A stretch of DNA of 64,000 nucleotides from Candidatus Poribacteria bacterium (GCA_028818695.1 JAPPNK010000012.1:124001-188000); one strand, 5' to 3'; shown: positions 48,126 through 57,205, counted from the first letter of the stretch. Numbers and translations are program-made. The notes: generated by a model not told the origin, from the sequence alone.

Positions 48126-49394
48126 CTATTGATGCCGTATCGCATCGACGGGCGGCATCAGCCCGGCGCGGAAAGCGGGAAATATCCCCGCCAAGACGCC
48201 GATGCAGCCTGAGATGAGCATGGCGAACAGCGCCGACTCAAGCGAGACGACGGAGGGCCAATCGACGATCAAGCCTTCTCCGCTTGAACGGCGCAAGGCG
48301 GACGAGATGCCGAACGAGGCGAGCTTGCTTAAACCCCATCCGAAGCCGACGCCGAGTACTCCGCCAATGCCGCCTAGGACGACCGCTTCAATCAGAAACT
48401 GAGAAAGGATATGCCGCCGTCTGGCGCCGACCGCCTTTCGCAAGCCGATCTCGTGCGTCCGTTCGGTGACGGTCACGAGCATCATGTTCATGATTCCGAC
48501 GCCGCCGACGATCAGGGCGATGCTGGCGACGCCCGACAGGAACGCTTTCATGACGAAGCTGACCTGCTGAACGGCTCGGATGATTTCGTCCGAGGTTTGG
48601 AACTGAAAGGCGTCGGTTGCCGCGCTCAAACGATGCCGGCGGCGCAGCGTCAGCTTCACCTCTTTCACCGCCTGTTCAACCGCGAGGGCAGATTTTGCAC
48701 GAATAAAGAACACGCCGACGCCGTCATGCCCGGCGAACCGCTGGCTGAAGGTTGTCAGCGGCATGATGAGGCTGTTGTTGGAGCCTGTGAAGTCGGGCGA
48801 GTCGTCAGGCTTGCGCTCCATAACGCCGACGATGGTCAGCCTCTCCCCCGCCAATGTGATGTCCTTGCCTAAGGCGGAGTCGCCTGGATAAAGGTCGCGT
48901 TCCAGGTCGGCTCCGACGACGCACACCTTGCTTTCGCGCTCAACGTCTAGGCCGGTTAAAAATCTGCCTCTGTCCAGCTTCCAGTTGTGTCCCGTCCCGT
49001 AATGCTGGGTTGTTCCGACGGCGCGCGCCTGTTTTGAGCGACCGCCATGGGTCGCGCGCAGGTCCCACCACATCTCCGGCAGGACAAACTCAACGGACGG
49101 AGCGTTCGACTCGATCGCCTGAACATCGCCGTAGCGCAGGTAGGCGCGGGCGTCGTTTCGCTCCCAGCGTCCGTCCTCGCGCTCAACCCATTCGGGGCGG
49201 AAGCAGATGATCGTATTGCCCATGCCCATCTGGTTGAGAAGGTCCATGATCATCTGGTTCAAGCCTTCGCTGACGGAGACGGAGACGGTGACGGAAGCGA
49301 TGCCAATGACCATTCCGAGCGTCGTTAAGAAGGCGCGGAACTTGTGGCGGAACAGCGCCATGACGCCTTGCAGGAAGCTGTGGGTGAAGACCAT
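48126..49394 (-). CDS. MacB/FtsX-type ABC transporter permease B
   Basis: 422 residues. The first helix (FLTTLGMVIGIASVTVSVSV) is followed by a large periplasmic MacB_PCD domain. Then come three helices: IALIVGGVGIMNMMLVTVTE with the family block RTHEIGLRKAVGARRRHIL, then VVLGGIGGVLGVGFGW, then a final helix ending FPAFRAGLMPPVDAIRH. The ATG at 49394 shares one base with the stop of permease A (TAATG), which I take as the true start; an upstream extension lies inside that gene. Such permeases use mechanical coupling rather than a membrane channel. No ATPase gene adjoins it. Confidence 0.85.
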   Translation of the reverse strand: MVFTHSFLQGVMALFRHKFRAFLTTLGMVIGIASVTVSVSVSEGLNQMIMDLLNQMGMGNTIICFRPEWVEREDGRWERNDARAYLRYGDVQAIESNAPSVEFVLPEMWWDLRATHGGRSKQARAVGTTQHYGTGHNWKLDRGRFLTGLDVERESKVCVVGADLERDLYPGDSALGKDITLAGERLTIVGVMERKPDDSPDFTGSNNSLIMPLTTFSQRFAGHDGVGVFFIRAKSALAVEQAVKEVKLTLRRRHRLSAATDAFQFQTSDEIIRAVQQVSFVMKAFLSGVASIALIVGGVGIMNMMLVTVTERTHEIGLRKAVGARRRHILSQFLIEAVVLGGIGGVLGVGFGWGLSKLASFGISSALRRSSGEGLIVDWPSVVSLESALFAMLISGCIGVLAGIFPAFRAGLMPPVDAIRHQ

Positions 49395-50635
49395 TACGGA
49401 TGCCTCAGGGCGTCGACGGGGGGAAGTTTTGCGGCGCGTATGGCGGGGGCTGCGCTGGCGACGACGCCTGTCAACGAGCCGACCGACACAGAGAGCGCTA
49501 CGGACGTCCAAGAGATGAGAGAGGGCCAGGAGCCGCCCTTCATGACAAACGTGACGACGGCGAAAGCGAGGGCGCGTTCGGTGAGCCATCCGAAGAAGAC
49601 GCCGATAAGGCTCCCAATCAGGCAGAGAAAGGCGCCTTCAACAAGAAACTGAACGGCGATGTTGACGCGCGTCGCGCCGACCGCTTTTCTAAGCCCGATC
49701 TCGCGCACCCGTTCGGCGACGCTGACAAGCATGATGTTGAGAATGCCGATGCCTGCAATCAGAAGCGACATGGCGGCGATGGCTCCGAGGGCGATCTGTA
49801 TCGCATTTCCTAGAAAGTTGGCGCCGCTTTCTATTTCGGCGGCTTGGGAGTAGATTTGGACAAAGTCGTCGCCTCCGTGGTGTCGGCGGAGAACGGCTTG
49901 CGTTTCTTTCTCCGCTTTTTCGCGCAGGTCCGGCGAGAACGCCTTCAGAAGAAGATTGTCGACCTGTTGCCCTCCCCAGAAAGCGGTATGCGCCGTTGTG
50001 TAGGGAACGAAGACCTGGTTGTCGAGGCTGCCGGCGGGGCTGTCTCCTCCGCCTTTGGATTCCATGACGCCGACGACCGTGAACCGCTGGTTGTTGATGC
50101 GCAGCCCCTCGCCGACAGGGTCCAGCTTGCCGAACAGATCGGAGGCGACCTCCGAGCCGATGACGACAACTTTGTTCCAGAGGTCGACGTCGGCGTCCTC
50201 TAAGAAACGGCCGAGGCTGTTTGACCAGTCGCGGATATGCTTGTATACGCCGGTTGTGGCGCGTAGGTCGGATATTTTGGAATCGCCTTCGTTTGAAAGA
50301 AACACCTGGCGTCCTGCGTCCGGGGCAACCCATTCAACGGAGGGACAGTAGGTTTCGATCAGTTCTATATCGCGCATCGAGAGGCGTTCGCTGCTCGGGT
50401 TCGGAATCCACCGCCCGTCTCGGCGCACCCAGCTGGGGCGGTAGACGTTGAAGGTGGAGGCTCCGCCGATCTTATCGACCTCCATCATGACAAGTTGCCG
50501 GGCGCCGTCGCCGAAGGAGATGGTGCCGATGACGCCGCCCGTTCCGATGACGATTCCGAGCATCGTTAAGAGGGAGCGCAGCTTGTTGGCTTTCAGCGCC
50601 GACCAGCCGGAAAAAATGCCTTCGATGAAACGCAT
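49394..50635 (-). CDS. MacB/FtsX-type ABC transporter permease A
   Basis: 413 residues with the same plan as permease B: LRSLLTMLGIVIGTGGVIGT as first helix, a periplasmic domain, LLIAGIGILNIMLVSVAERV with REIGLRKAVGATRVNI, and the end APAIRAAKLPPVDALRHP. The pair likely forms a heterodimer (LolCE-like or macrolide-exporter-like). Two HEAT-repeat lipoprotein genes lie directly upstream on the same strand, so the four could form one envelope machine. The required ATPase would have to come from elsewhere. Confidence 0.85.
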   Translation of the reverse strand: MRFIEGIFSGWSALKANKLRSLLTMLGIVIGTGGVIGTISFGDGARQLVMMEVDKIGGASTFNVYRPSWVRRDGRWIPNPSSERLSMRDIELIETYCPSVEWVAPDAGRQVFLSNEGDSKISDLRATTGVYKHIRDWSNSLGRFLEDADVDLWNKVVVIGSEVASDLFGKLDPVGEGLRINNQRFTVVGVMESKGGGDSPAGSLDNQVFVPYTTAHTAFWGGQQVDNLLLKAFSPDLREKAEKETQAVLRRHHGGDDFVQIYSQAAEIESGANFLGNAIQIALGAIAAMSLLIAGIGILNIMLVSVAERVREIGLRKAVGATRVNIAVQFLVEGAFLCLIGSLIGVFFGWLTERALAFAVVTFVMKGGSWPSLISWTSVALSVSVGSLTGVVASAAPAIRAAKLPPVDALRHP

Positions 50636-50655
50636 CGCTTTTCCGCTTTACACCC

Positions 50656-51957
50656 TTATGAATCGGGCGATTCGACCAGTTGGCGCACAAACTCCTCAAC
50701 GCCTGGGCTTGGGGAGGTTTGCAGGAACGCTCGCAGCTGCTGCGTTCCGCCCACTTTTGCGAGCGCTGTTGCGATGGTCAGTTGAAGCGTCACATCTTCC
50801 GCGGAACGCAGAGCGTTGATGAGCTCTTGGCGGGCTGCGTTTCCGCCGATTTCGCCCAGAGCGGAGGCGGCGATGTCCTGAACGCGGAGCGACGCCCCCG
50901 CGCGCAGCGCCGAACGGAGCGCCGGCAGAGAGCGTTCTCCCAGACGGCTCAAGACGACGCCCGCTTGGAGCTGAACGCCTGGGTCGGAGTCCTTCATCGC
51001 AGCGGCGGCCGAGGCGACCGCGTTTTCGTCAAAAGCTTTGGCTCCAAGCGTTTTCGAGAGCGATTCGATCATGGAAGCGGCGCTTCGGCGTATCTCGACA
51101 TCCGGCTCATGCGCCTCGCTGAGGCGGCGCAGCGCGGCTTCCAGGAGGCGTTTGTCCTTTTGGCTTGGCGCCAGGGCTTCCAGGGCGCGCGCCGCGGTTC
51201 GGCGGACGGCGGGGTCTTTCTCGCGCTCCATGATCGCTAGAAGTCTGTCGAGCGCTTTTGGGCTGTCGGCGCCGAGCTGTCCTACGGCGCGTATCGCTTC
51301 GATTTTGATGCCCGCCAGCTCATGGGTGTACACATAGACCTGCGCGGCGTTTTTGGCGCGTTCCGCAGCTTTCTTGAACGCCTTGACGCTTTCGACCGCG
51401 TCCTCATCAATGACGGCTGCGACGCGGTCGCCGGGCGCGACGCCCGCCGCTTCCGCCGGGCTGAGCGACTGGGACGATTCGTAGCCCGCGCGGACGGACG
51501 AGACCTGCGTTCCCGAAAAGGCGGCGCCATGCCTCTTCCATTCGGAGGGCTTGCGGGCGGCAAGTTCGATATAGATCGTTTCGCCGTCCCGTTCCACTTC
51601 AAGCAGCGCCGACGCATCCGATCGATCTTCCGCGCCAATTTGCCAAAATCGTTTTTGCGGCGCCATCGCGCGTTTCAGAGCCGCCTCCAGCTCGTCCTCG
51701 GAAGAGACGGGATAACGCGCCGCCAGATGTGTGATGAGATCGCCCGGTTCCAGTTCGGAATTGGGCGGAACCTTCGCTGCCGCGACGCCCTTGGCGCCCC
51801 ATCGATCTTCGAGCTGCGGGTCTAGCCGCTCCGCCGTCAGCCCTAGCCGTTCGTCTTTCCATTCGTTCAGTTCGCCGCAGCCGGTCCATGCGGCCGTCAA
51901 CAAAGCCGCGGCGCATATCCAGCCGGCGCGTTTGATCGCTGTCAAGCGTTTGATCAT
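50656..51957 (-). CDS. Lipoprotein with PDZ-like and HEAT repeats
   Basis: 433 residues. The lipoprotein signal ends AAWTGC (Cys27). Residues 35-215 contain PDZ-like segments (GVAPGDRVAAVIDEDAVESV; SELEPGDLITHLAARYP). From about residue 215 to the end come HEAT repeats (RTAARALEALAP, IRRSAASMIESL, VQLQAGVVLSRLGE, VQDIAASALGEIGG). HEAT and PDZ modules bind proteins or peptides, so an adaptor role is likely. The ATG lies one base after the stop of the HEAT gene upstream, and permease A begins 20 bases downstream. Confidence 0.8.
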   Translation of the reverse strand: MIKRLTAIKRAGWICAAALLTAAWTGCGELNEWKDERLGLTAERLDPQLEDRWGAKGVAAAKVPPNSELEPGDLITHLAARYPVSSEDELEAALKRAMAPQKRFWQIGAEDRSDASALLEVERDGETIYIELAARKPSEWKRHGAAFSGTQVSSVRAGYESSQSLSPAEAAGVAPGDRVAAVIDEDAVESVKAFKKAAERAKNAAQVYVYTHELAGIKIEAIRAVGQLGADSPKALDRLLAIMEREKDPAVRRTAARALEALAPSQKDKRLLEAALRRLSEAHEPDVEIRRSAASMIESLSKTLGAKAFDENAVASAAAAMKDSDPGVQLQAGVVLSRLGERSLPALRSALRAGASLRVQDIAASALGEIGGNAARQELINALRSAEDVTLQLTIATALAKVGGTQQLRAFLQTSPSPGVEEFVRQLVESPDS

Positions 51958-51958
51958 C

Positions 51959-52909
51959 TCATCGTACCTGCGTCAAGGTTCGTCCGTTTCGCCGGGATGA
52001 ATTCCACCCGTCTGCGCCGCCGCTGTCTTCTTGGAGCAGGTCTAACAGCGCGTCGATGGAGGTTTCGCTTTCGCCGGCGGCAATGAGCGCTTGTAAGGCG
52101 TCTGAGCGGAGCGAGGAGCCTTTGTTGCGCAGGACGCCGAGCAGTTCGTCAACGGCTCCCATCGTTCCGAGGGCGCGGACGGACAGGGCGCGCGTTTCGG
52201 GCGCTTCGCGTTCGCCTTCTCTATCCCACACCTTCCACCAGACGCGCTTCGGCTTTCCGTCGATCTTTTCCACCAGCTCCGGGATAAAGGAGCGGGCGGC
52301 TTCGGGTTTATGCTGCGCCAGCTCTTCGATGGCGGCGACGGCGTTCAGGCGCGTCTCCATGCGTTTGTGCGTCAACGCTTGCTTGATGCCGTCCTTCAAG
52401 GAGCTGTCTTGGGCGGCGAGGTATCCGAGAACCCATGCGGCGTCGGCGCGCGCGCGGTTGTCCTTGCCTTTGAGCGCGTCCATCAAGGCGCGCCGTATCG
52501 GCTCTTTGCGGGACTTATACCGCTCCGCCAGCGCCATGCGCACCGCATCTCGAATATCAGCGGCTTGGTCGCGCAGCGCTTCATGGATGAGAGAGTCTTC
52601 GTAACGTCTTGGTTCCAAGCGGGCGGCTTCTGAAAACAGCTCGGCGCGCTTTTCAACGGCAAGGTCGCTGCCGTAATAACCGAGCAGGTAACGCGCTTCG
52701 GCTTCATCTCGGTTCGTAAGGTCAGCCTCTAGAGCGCGGTTCAGTTGATTGGCGGCGAGTTCAATGCGGTTGCGCTTGTCCGATTTGAGAAGCGACTTTG
52801 CCTCGGTGAGCGACTCATTCTGCTGTCCGCATCCGAACATGAGCGCCAGCGCCGCCAATGCGCATACGCCTTGAATACCTTTTAGCGCCGCCTGACCTTT
52901 ACACTTCAT
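51959..52909 (-). CDS. HEAT-repeat lipoprotein
   Basis: 316 residues. The signal peptide ends ALMFGC (Cys27). A TPR-like helical stretch (NQLNRALEADLTNRDEAEAR) comes first, then HEAT units (AAWVLGYLAAQDSSLKDGI, RLNAVAAIEELAQH, LSVRALGTMGAVDELLGVL, LRSDALQALIAAGE). It ends in a short polar tail. GGGAGACGCG precedes the ATG. First gene of the four-gene envelope operon; no catalytic motif is seen. Confidence 0.8.
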   Translation of the reverse strand: MKCKGQAALKGIQGVCALAALALMFGCGQQNESLTEAKSLLKSDKRNRIELAANQLNRALEADLTNRDEAEARYLLGYYGSDLAVEKRAELFSEAARLEPRRYEDSLIHEALRDQAADIRDAVRMALAERYKSRKEPIRRALMDALKGKDNRARADAAWVLGYLAAQDSSLKDGIKQALTHKRMETRLNAVAAIEELAQHKPEAARSFIPELVEKIDGKPKRVWWKVWDREGEREAPETRALSVRALGTMGAVDELLGVLRNKGSSLRSDALQALIAAGESETSIDALLDLLQEDSGGADGWNSSRRNGRTLTQVR

Positions 52910-52979
52910 CGCGTCTCCCGCTTCCGTTTCTATGAATGTATGTTATCGTCTTATGGGTTGAGAATCAACCGGCGTCTCT

Positions 52980-53145
52980 GACCTTACGTCTTTAGTTGGG
53001 ACATGTCGACATGCGAACGCAAGCGGCGTCTGCGGCGCCTCTAGATTCCCGCTTTCGCGGGAATGACGCTTTGGCGGGCGGAGCCTTTTCCCCATTAATA
53101 GAGCTATCAATCGCTCAAATGTCCCAACTTTACGCATGAGGCTAG
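52980..53145. repeat. MITE-like inverted-repeat element, copy B
   Basis: Second full copy of the element at 8776: GACCTTACG at the left end, GTTGGGACAT (52995-53004), central palindrome ATTCCCGCTTTCGCGGGAAT (53045-53064), ATGTCCCAAC (53119-53128) and a decayed outer right end (GAGGCTA). It fills most of the 350-base gap 52910-53259, which holds no gene. A TATACT box at 53228-53233 lies 27 bases before the cytochrome ATG. Confidence 0.75.
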
Positions 53146-53259
53146 GCGTCTCTTACCCCGTCTTGGACATCAGGCAAAAGACCGCCGGCAAACCGCTTCC
53201 GCGCAAGCGCCGCAGGTCTTGTTCGGTTATACTTTCGGCGTTCTGGGACGGGAAATAGG

Positions 53260-54300
53260 ATGAAACGCCGACTTGCCGCCGCCGCTGTTTTCGCTGCGCT
53301 GTTCGCCTTTGCTGCCGCATGGGTTCTTCATGCGCAGAAGAGCTATCCTGACGCGAACGAGATGCGCGCGCATATGGAGGAGGGAAAATGCGCCGACTGC
53401 CATCAAGAGATCTGGGAGGAGTGGGAAACGTCGGGGCATGCCCAGGCGTGGGAAAGCAAGCTTTACCAAAAACTGCGCGCCCAGTATGAGGACGCGCCGA
53501 AAGCATGCGACCCGTGCCACGCCCCGCAGCCGATACTCATCACAGGCGCGGGGGCGAAACTGACGAAGGAGAACCCGTACCCAATGCCGCTTCTGCGCAG
53601 CGAGGGAAAGAAGTCGGGCGTCGACTGCCTGACGTGCCATCTGGACGCGGACGGCTCCATGAAAGGTCCCTACAACGACCCGTCGCCGTTCCACAAAACG
53701 AAAGCGTCCAACGTCTACTATACGCGGCAGATACAGCTGTGCGGGAGCTGTCATGGGCAGCCGAAGGTTGCCGCGCACAATCAGGTGAAGGATCGGGGGG
53801 AAGGGTCTAGAGAGACATGCCAGCGGTGCCATATGCCAGAAACTCAGCGGAAGCCAAGCCAGTACAGCGCTGAAGTCAAACGCTCCGCCTCGCATGCGTT
53901 TTTGGGATCGCGCAGCGAAGAGTTTCTGCAGTCAGCCTATTATCTGGACTATGAAACGACGGAGGAAGGCGTCCAGCTCTATTTGACGAACACGGCGGAT
54001 CATCCCGTCCCTGCGGCGCCTCTGCGGGAAATTGAGCTGCGCATACGGATCGCAGCGGCGGACGGCGCCGTTCTCCATGACGCGCGCGAGACGCACAAAC
54101 ATCCGCTGGATGAGGCGGGCAAGCCTGTTCAACCTGCGGCGAAGGACATACGGCTAAAAGCGAACGAAACGCGCGTCATCGCGGTCCCGTTAAACCGCGC
54201 GAGCCTGAGCGGCGCCGAGATGAACGCAACGGTACGATACCGCCGAACCGCAGACGATCCCTGGATTTTGATGACAGAGCTGAAGGCGCCGTTGAATTGA
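53260..54300 (+). CDS. Pentaheme c-type cytochrome
   Basis: 346 residues with an N-terminal signal or anchor (MKRRLAAAAVFAALFAFAAA). Five CxxCH heme sites: CADCH near residue 44, CDPCH near 84, CLTCH near 124, CGSCH near 163 and CQRCH near 188. The spacing and GHAQAWESKLYQK resemble the cytochrome c-554 family. The last 130 residues are a beta-rich domain without heme (YLTNTADHPVPAAPLREIEL). It would carry electrons in the periplasm. The outer-membrane protein gene follows 69 bases downstream, so the two may work together. Electron donor and acceptor are unknown. Confidence 0.88.
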   Translation: MKRRLAAAAVFAALFAFAAAWVLHAQKSYPDANEMRAHMEEGKCADCHQEIWEEWETSGHAQAWESKLYQKLRAQYEDAPKACDPCHAPQPILITGAGAKLTKENPYPMPLLRSEGKKSGVDCLTCHLDADGSMKGPYNDPSPFHKTKASNVYYTRQIQLCGSCHGQPKVAAHNQVKDRGEGSRETCQRCHMPETQRKPSQYSAEVKRSASHAFLGSRSEEFLQSAYYLDYETTEEGVQLYLTNTADHPVPAAPLREIELRIRIAAADGAVLHDARETHKHPLDEAGKPVQPAAKDIRLKANETRVIAVPLNRASLSGAEMNATVRYRRTADDPWILMTELKAPLN

Positions 54301-54369
54301 CAAGCAGGCGTCTTCATGGCATATTAGCAATACAGCATGAATCGAGACTCATTGCGAAGGGAGCTTGCC

Positions 54370-55206
54370 ATGTTCATGAGAGCGTTCATTTCCGCTTTGT
54401 TTCTGCTTGCGTTTGCATTGCCGTCCCTCGCCCTGAATCATCTGTTCATTTATCCGCTGGATGAATTCGCGACGACGCCCGACCGCGATCATATCCGCAT
54501 CGGATACGCCCATACGGATGAGACAAGCTTCCTCCCGAACGGCAACGGCTTAAACTTCCTGGGCGGAAAAACGATAGGTCGGCATCTCCATGCGTGGGGA
54601 AGCGGGTATGCGAATCGTTATTTTCGAAGCGCCGTTGTGCATTACAATGGAGAAGAACTCCGCCTGAGCGGAACCGCGCGCTACTCCTCTTTGAGCGCAG
54701 GAGTCGGGGCGCATGCGGAGCCGATCGACCGCCTCCAACTCTACGCGCGGGCCGGCTATTCGTTCCATAATACACGCTACGCTTCGGACAATCTGTCGGG
54801 CGAGAAAACTGTAAGTTCGCAGACTTTAGACGGGTATGCGCTTCTCCTGGGAGGCTCCGTGTTTGCGACTCCCGATCTGGTCTTGTCGGCGAATATGAAC
54901 CGCTCAACCTTTAACGAAGACGAATACCAGACGTCCTTTGCAATCAACCGCTTTCATGTGGAGATGTCCTACCGCATTCTCAAAGACCTGAAGGCGTCCG
55001 CGGGCATTCTCATGGGCGAGCTGCGGAGTTTTAACGATCGGCGCGATAGAACCTCCGCGGCGCATTGGACGACGCCTCATGCGCGTTTGGAGTATCGGTT
55101 CTCGGACCCTGCCGCCGCGTATGTGGAAGCGTCGCGACTCAACTTCGAAGGAGAAGGCGATTCTACGGTCGGATTTGCGGGAGGGCTGCGATTCTTTTTG
55201 CGTTGA
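54370..55206 (+). CDS. Outer-membrane beta-barrel protein
   Basis: 278 residues. The signal peptide is MFMRAFISALFLLAFALPSL; ATG 54370 is preferred over 54337 because AAGGGAGC lies just upstream. The rest shows alternating strands rich in aromatic residues and turns (YARAGYSFHNTRYASDN, LLGGSVFATPDLVLSANMNR, ARLEYRFSDPAAAYVEASRL) and ends in GFAGGLRFFLR. That pattern suggests a barrel of about 10-14 strands. No specific family recognised. Its stop is seven bases from the converging selD stop. Confidence 0.75.
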   Translation: MFMRAFISALFLLAFALPSLALNHLFIYPLDEFATTPDRDHIRIGYAHTDETSFLPNGNGLNFLGGKTIGRHLHAWGSGYANRYFRSAVVHYNGEELRLSGTARYSSLSAGVGAHAEPIDRLQLYARAGYSFHNTRYASDNLSGEKTVSSQTLDGYALLLGGSVFATPDLVLSANMNRSTFNEDEYQTSFAINRFHVEMSYRILKDLKASAGILMGELRSFNDRRDRTSAAHWTTPHARLEYRFSDPAAAYVEASRLNFEGEGDSTVGFAGGLRFFLR

Positions 55207-55213
55207 GCGGAAT

Positions 55214-56260
55214 CTACGCCAGGAGCGAGACGCCGCCCGCCGGCGCCTCGACGGCGCGCCCAACCTCCGCCGCATAGACGCAGCCGCGCTCATGCAGCGC
55301 TTCCAGCGCCGCCGCCGCGCGATCCGGCGGGAACGCAATCAGCAAGCCGCCGGAGGTCTCCGCCTCTAAGAACAGCTGGCGCGCCGCTTTTGAAACGCCG
55401 CGCGCTGTTTTCAAGTTTTTGCCGACATAGGCGGCGTTCGTCTTCGGCGCGCGCGTCTTGACGCCCTTGCGAATCAGCGCCAGCGCCAACGGCAATACAG
55501 GCAGCCGTTCGGCGTCAAACTCCAGCGCAACTTCGCTCGCCGCCGCCATTTCATAACCATGCCCCGCCAGACCGTAACCTGTGACGTCGGTCGCAGCTCT
55601 GCCCTCGCACTCCTGAAGGACGAAGCCCGCCGCGTCGTTCAGCTGACGCATCGAATCGATGGCGAGCTGCAGCTCCGCCTCGCTGATCATGTTGAACTTT
55701 GCCGCGGTTGTGAGGACGCCGACGCCGAGCGGTTTTGTCAAAATGAGAATGTCGCCCGCCCGCGCGCCGCGGTTGCGCTTGAAACGCTTCGGATGGACGC
55801 TGCCCGTCACCGCCAAGCCGTACATCAGCTCCGGCGCTTCGACCGAGTGTCCGCCAACGAGAGCGCAGCCGGCGCGTTCCAGCTGACGCGCCCCGCCGAG
55901 AAGGATCTCCGCCAGAATCTCAATCGGCAGGTTCTTGTTCCAATAGACGATGTTGAGAGCCGTTTTGGGGACGGCGCCCATCGCGTAAATGTCGCTCAAC
56001 GCGTTCGCCGCGGCGATCTCGCCAAACATGCGCGGATCGTCCACAATGGGCGTGAAGTAGTCGACGCTGTTGACAACGGCGATCTCGTCAGAGAGCTGGT
56101 ACACGCCGGCGTCGTCCGACGTCTCTATCCCCCAAAGCAGGGACGGATCGTCCGTTTTCGGCAAAAGACCGACCGCCTTCTCCAGCGCCGCTGGAGACAA
56201 CTTAGACGCTCAACCCGCGCACTCGACCGTTTCTGTCAAACGTATCTTCTTGGCTGTCAT
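55214..56260 (-). CDS. selD: Selenophosphate synthetase, itself a selenoprotein (UGA at codon 17)
   Basis: 348 residues if UGA at 56212-56210 is read as selenocysteine. From ATG 56260 the frame reads MTAKKIRLTETVECAG-U-ASKLSP, placing Sec17 and Lys20 exactly where E. coli SelD has catalytic Cys17 and Lys20. Downstream are SDIYAMGAVPKTALNIVYW, ALVGGHSVEAPELMYGLAVT, LTKPLGVGVLTT, TDVTGYGLAGHG and ETSGGLLIAFP, all SelD hallmarks. A hairpin follows the UGA by 12 bases (separate entry). SelD makes selenophosphate from selenide and ATP for Sec-tRNA and 2-selenouridine. Automated calls starting at the TTG (56200) would drop the active site. SelA, SelB and tRNA-Sec are not in the window. The PhyH-like gene lies 54 bases upstream. 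Confidence 0.92.
56179..56197 (-). promoter_or_regulatory. Bacterial SECIS-like hairpin of selD
   Basis: In the mRNA, UCUCCAGC and GCUGGAGA form a perfect eight-pair stem with a GGC loop, starting 12 bases after the UGA. Position and G-containing apical loop fit bacterial SECIS elements recognised by SelB. Confidence 0.7.
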
Positions 56261-56314
56261 ACGCCAATCTTACGCGATTCGGCGTCCGAACGCAACGGCG
56301 CCTTGCCGCAGCCG

Positions 56315-57121
56315 CTACGGCTGCCGGTCGGTGTTGACGGTCGGCTCGTCGTTCCCGACAAAACGCTCAATCGTGTTGTGCGTCGCAGGGCGCGTGCGGA
56401 AGTCGGCGACCCAAGGCTCCCTGAAATACGCCTGTTTCTCGCGCGGCAGGGCGTTCAACACGGCGGGCGGAATCGTCAACCGGTGCCAGTGCGTCGCCAG
56501 ATGCGCGTAGGCGTTGAAAACCGTAACGCGCGGCGTGTCCCGCTTCCATTCGGGACCCGCATGGCACAGGTTTTCCGTGAAGAAAAGCGCGCTGCCGGCA
56601 GGGCAGTCGTAGCTTGTCAAAAACGGGCTGCGCTTCCCGTCCTCCAACGACATATGATCAGGATGCATCGGGAAGTTGGACTTGTGGCTGCCCGGTATGA
56701 AATGCGTCCCGCCGTCCTCTTTGGAAACTGCCGTCAACTCAAACGCGACGCGCACCATCCCCGCATGGATCCGCCCGTTGCGAACCCGATAGCCGAAGAT
56801 CGGGTCCCCCTGACTCGGGCCGCCGCCATGCAAACCGCCCGCGCTCTGACCCTTATGCCGCCAGATGCAAAAACTGCTCTCCAGACGGATTTCAGGCCCG
56901 ATGATGTCCTGCAGAACGCCGATCACCATCGGATGATCAATCAACACGCTGGACGGACCGCCCGGCACGGCGCGATGTTCAGGCGGCAGCGATTCAGGGT
57001 CATGCTTGATGCGGTCGATCTGGTCAATGATCGCGTCGATCTCGTCTTGGGACAGAATCGCCGGACGCAGCAGATACCCGTTCAGGTCAAAACGAAAACG
57101 CTCCTCGTCGGTCATTTTCAT
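56315..57121 (-). CDS. Phytanoyl-CoA dioxygenase-like protein (altered iron site)
   Basis: 268 residues of the PhyH family of Fe(II)/2-oxoglutarate enzymes. MTDEERFRFDLNGYLLRP is the usual start, GGTHFIPGSHKSNFP the conserved strand, and His187 with Arg198 (CHAGPEWKRDTPRVT) are the distal iron ligand and 2-oxoglutarate anchor. At the expected HxD motif the protein reads His98-Gly-Gly (GLHGGGP), so the carboxylate ligand is missing or supplied elsewhere. ATG 57121 is chosen because GGAGG lies eight bases upstream. Substrate unknown. selD follows 54 bases downstream on the same strand. Confidence 0.8.
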   Translation of the reverse strand: MKMTDEERFRFDLNGYLLRPAILSQDEIDAIIDQIDRIKHDPESLPPEHRAVPGGPSSVLIDHPMVIGVLQDIIGPEIRLESSFCIWRHKGQSAGGLHGGGPSQGDPIFGYRVRNGRIHAGMVRVAFELTAVSKEDGGTHFIPGSHKSNFPMHPDHMSLEDGKRSPFLTSYDCPAGSALFFTENLCHAGPEWKRDTPRVTVFNAYAHLATHWHRLTIPPAVLNALPREKQAYFREPWVADFRTRPATHNTIERFVGNDEPTVNTDRQP

Positions 57122-57205
57122 CGAAAAAGCCTCCATAACGAACCGATTGCCGATACAGCGTAACGCATCGGAGCGGGGGGCGCAAGGAAGAACAAGTCTG
57201 GTTCG

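Noticed and set aside
55559-57163. Long plus-strand open frame of 534 codons
   Set aside because: It is antisense to selD and the PhyH-like gene, both of which show clear family motifs; an effect of high GC in the third codon position.
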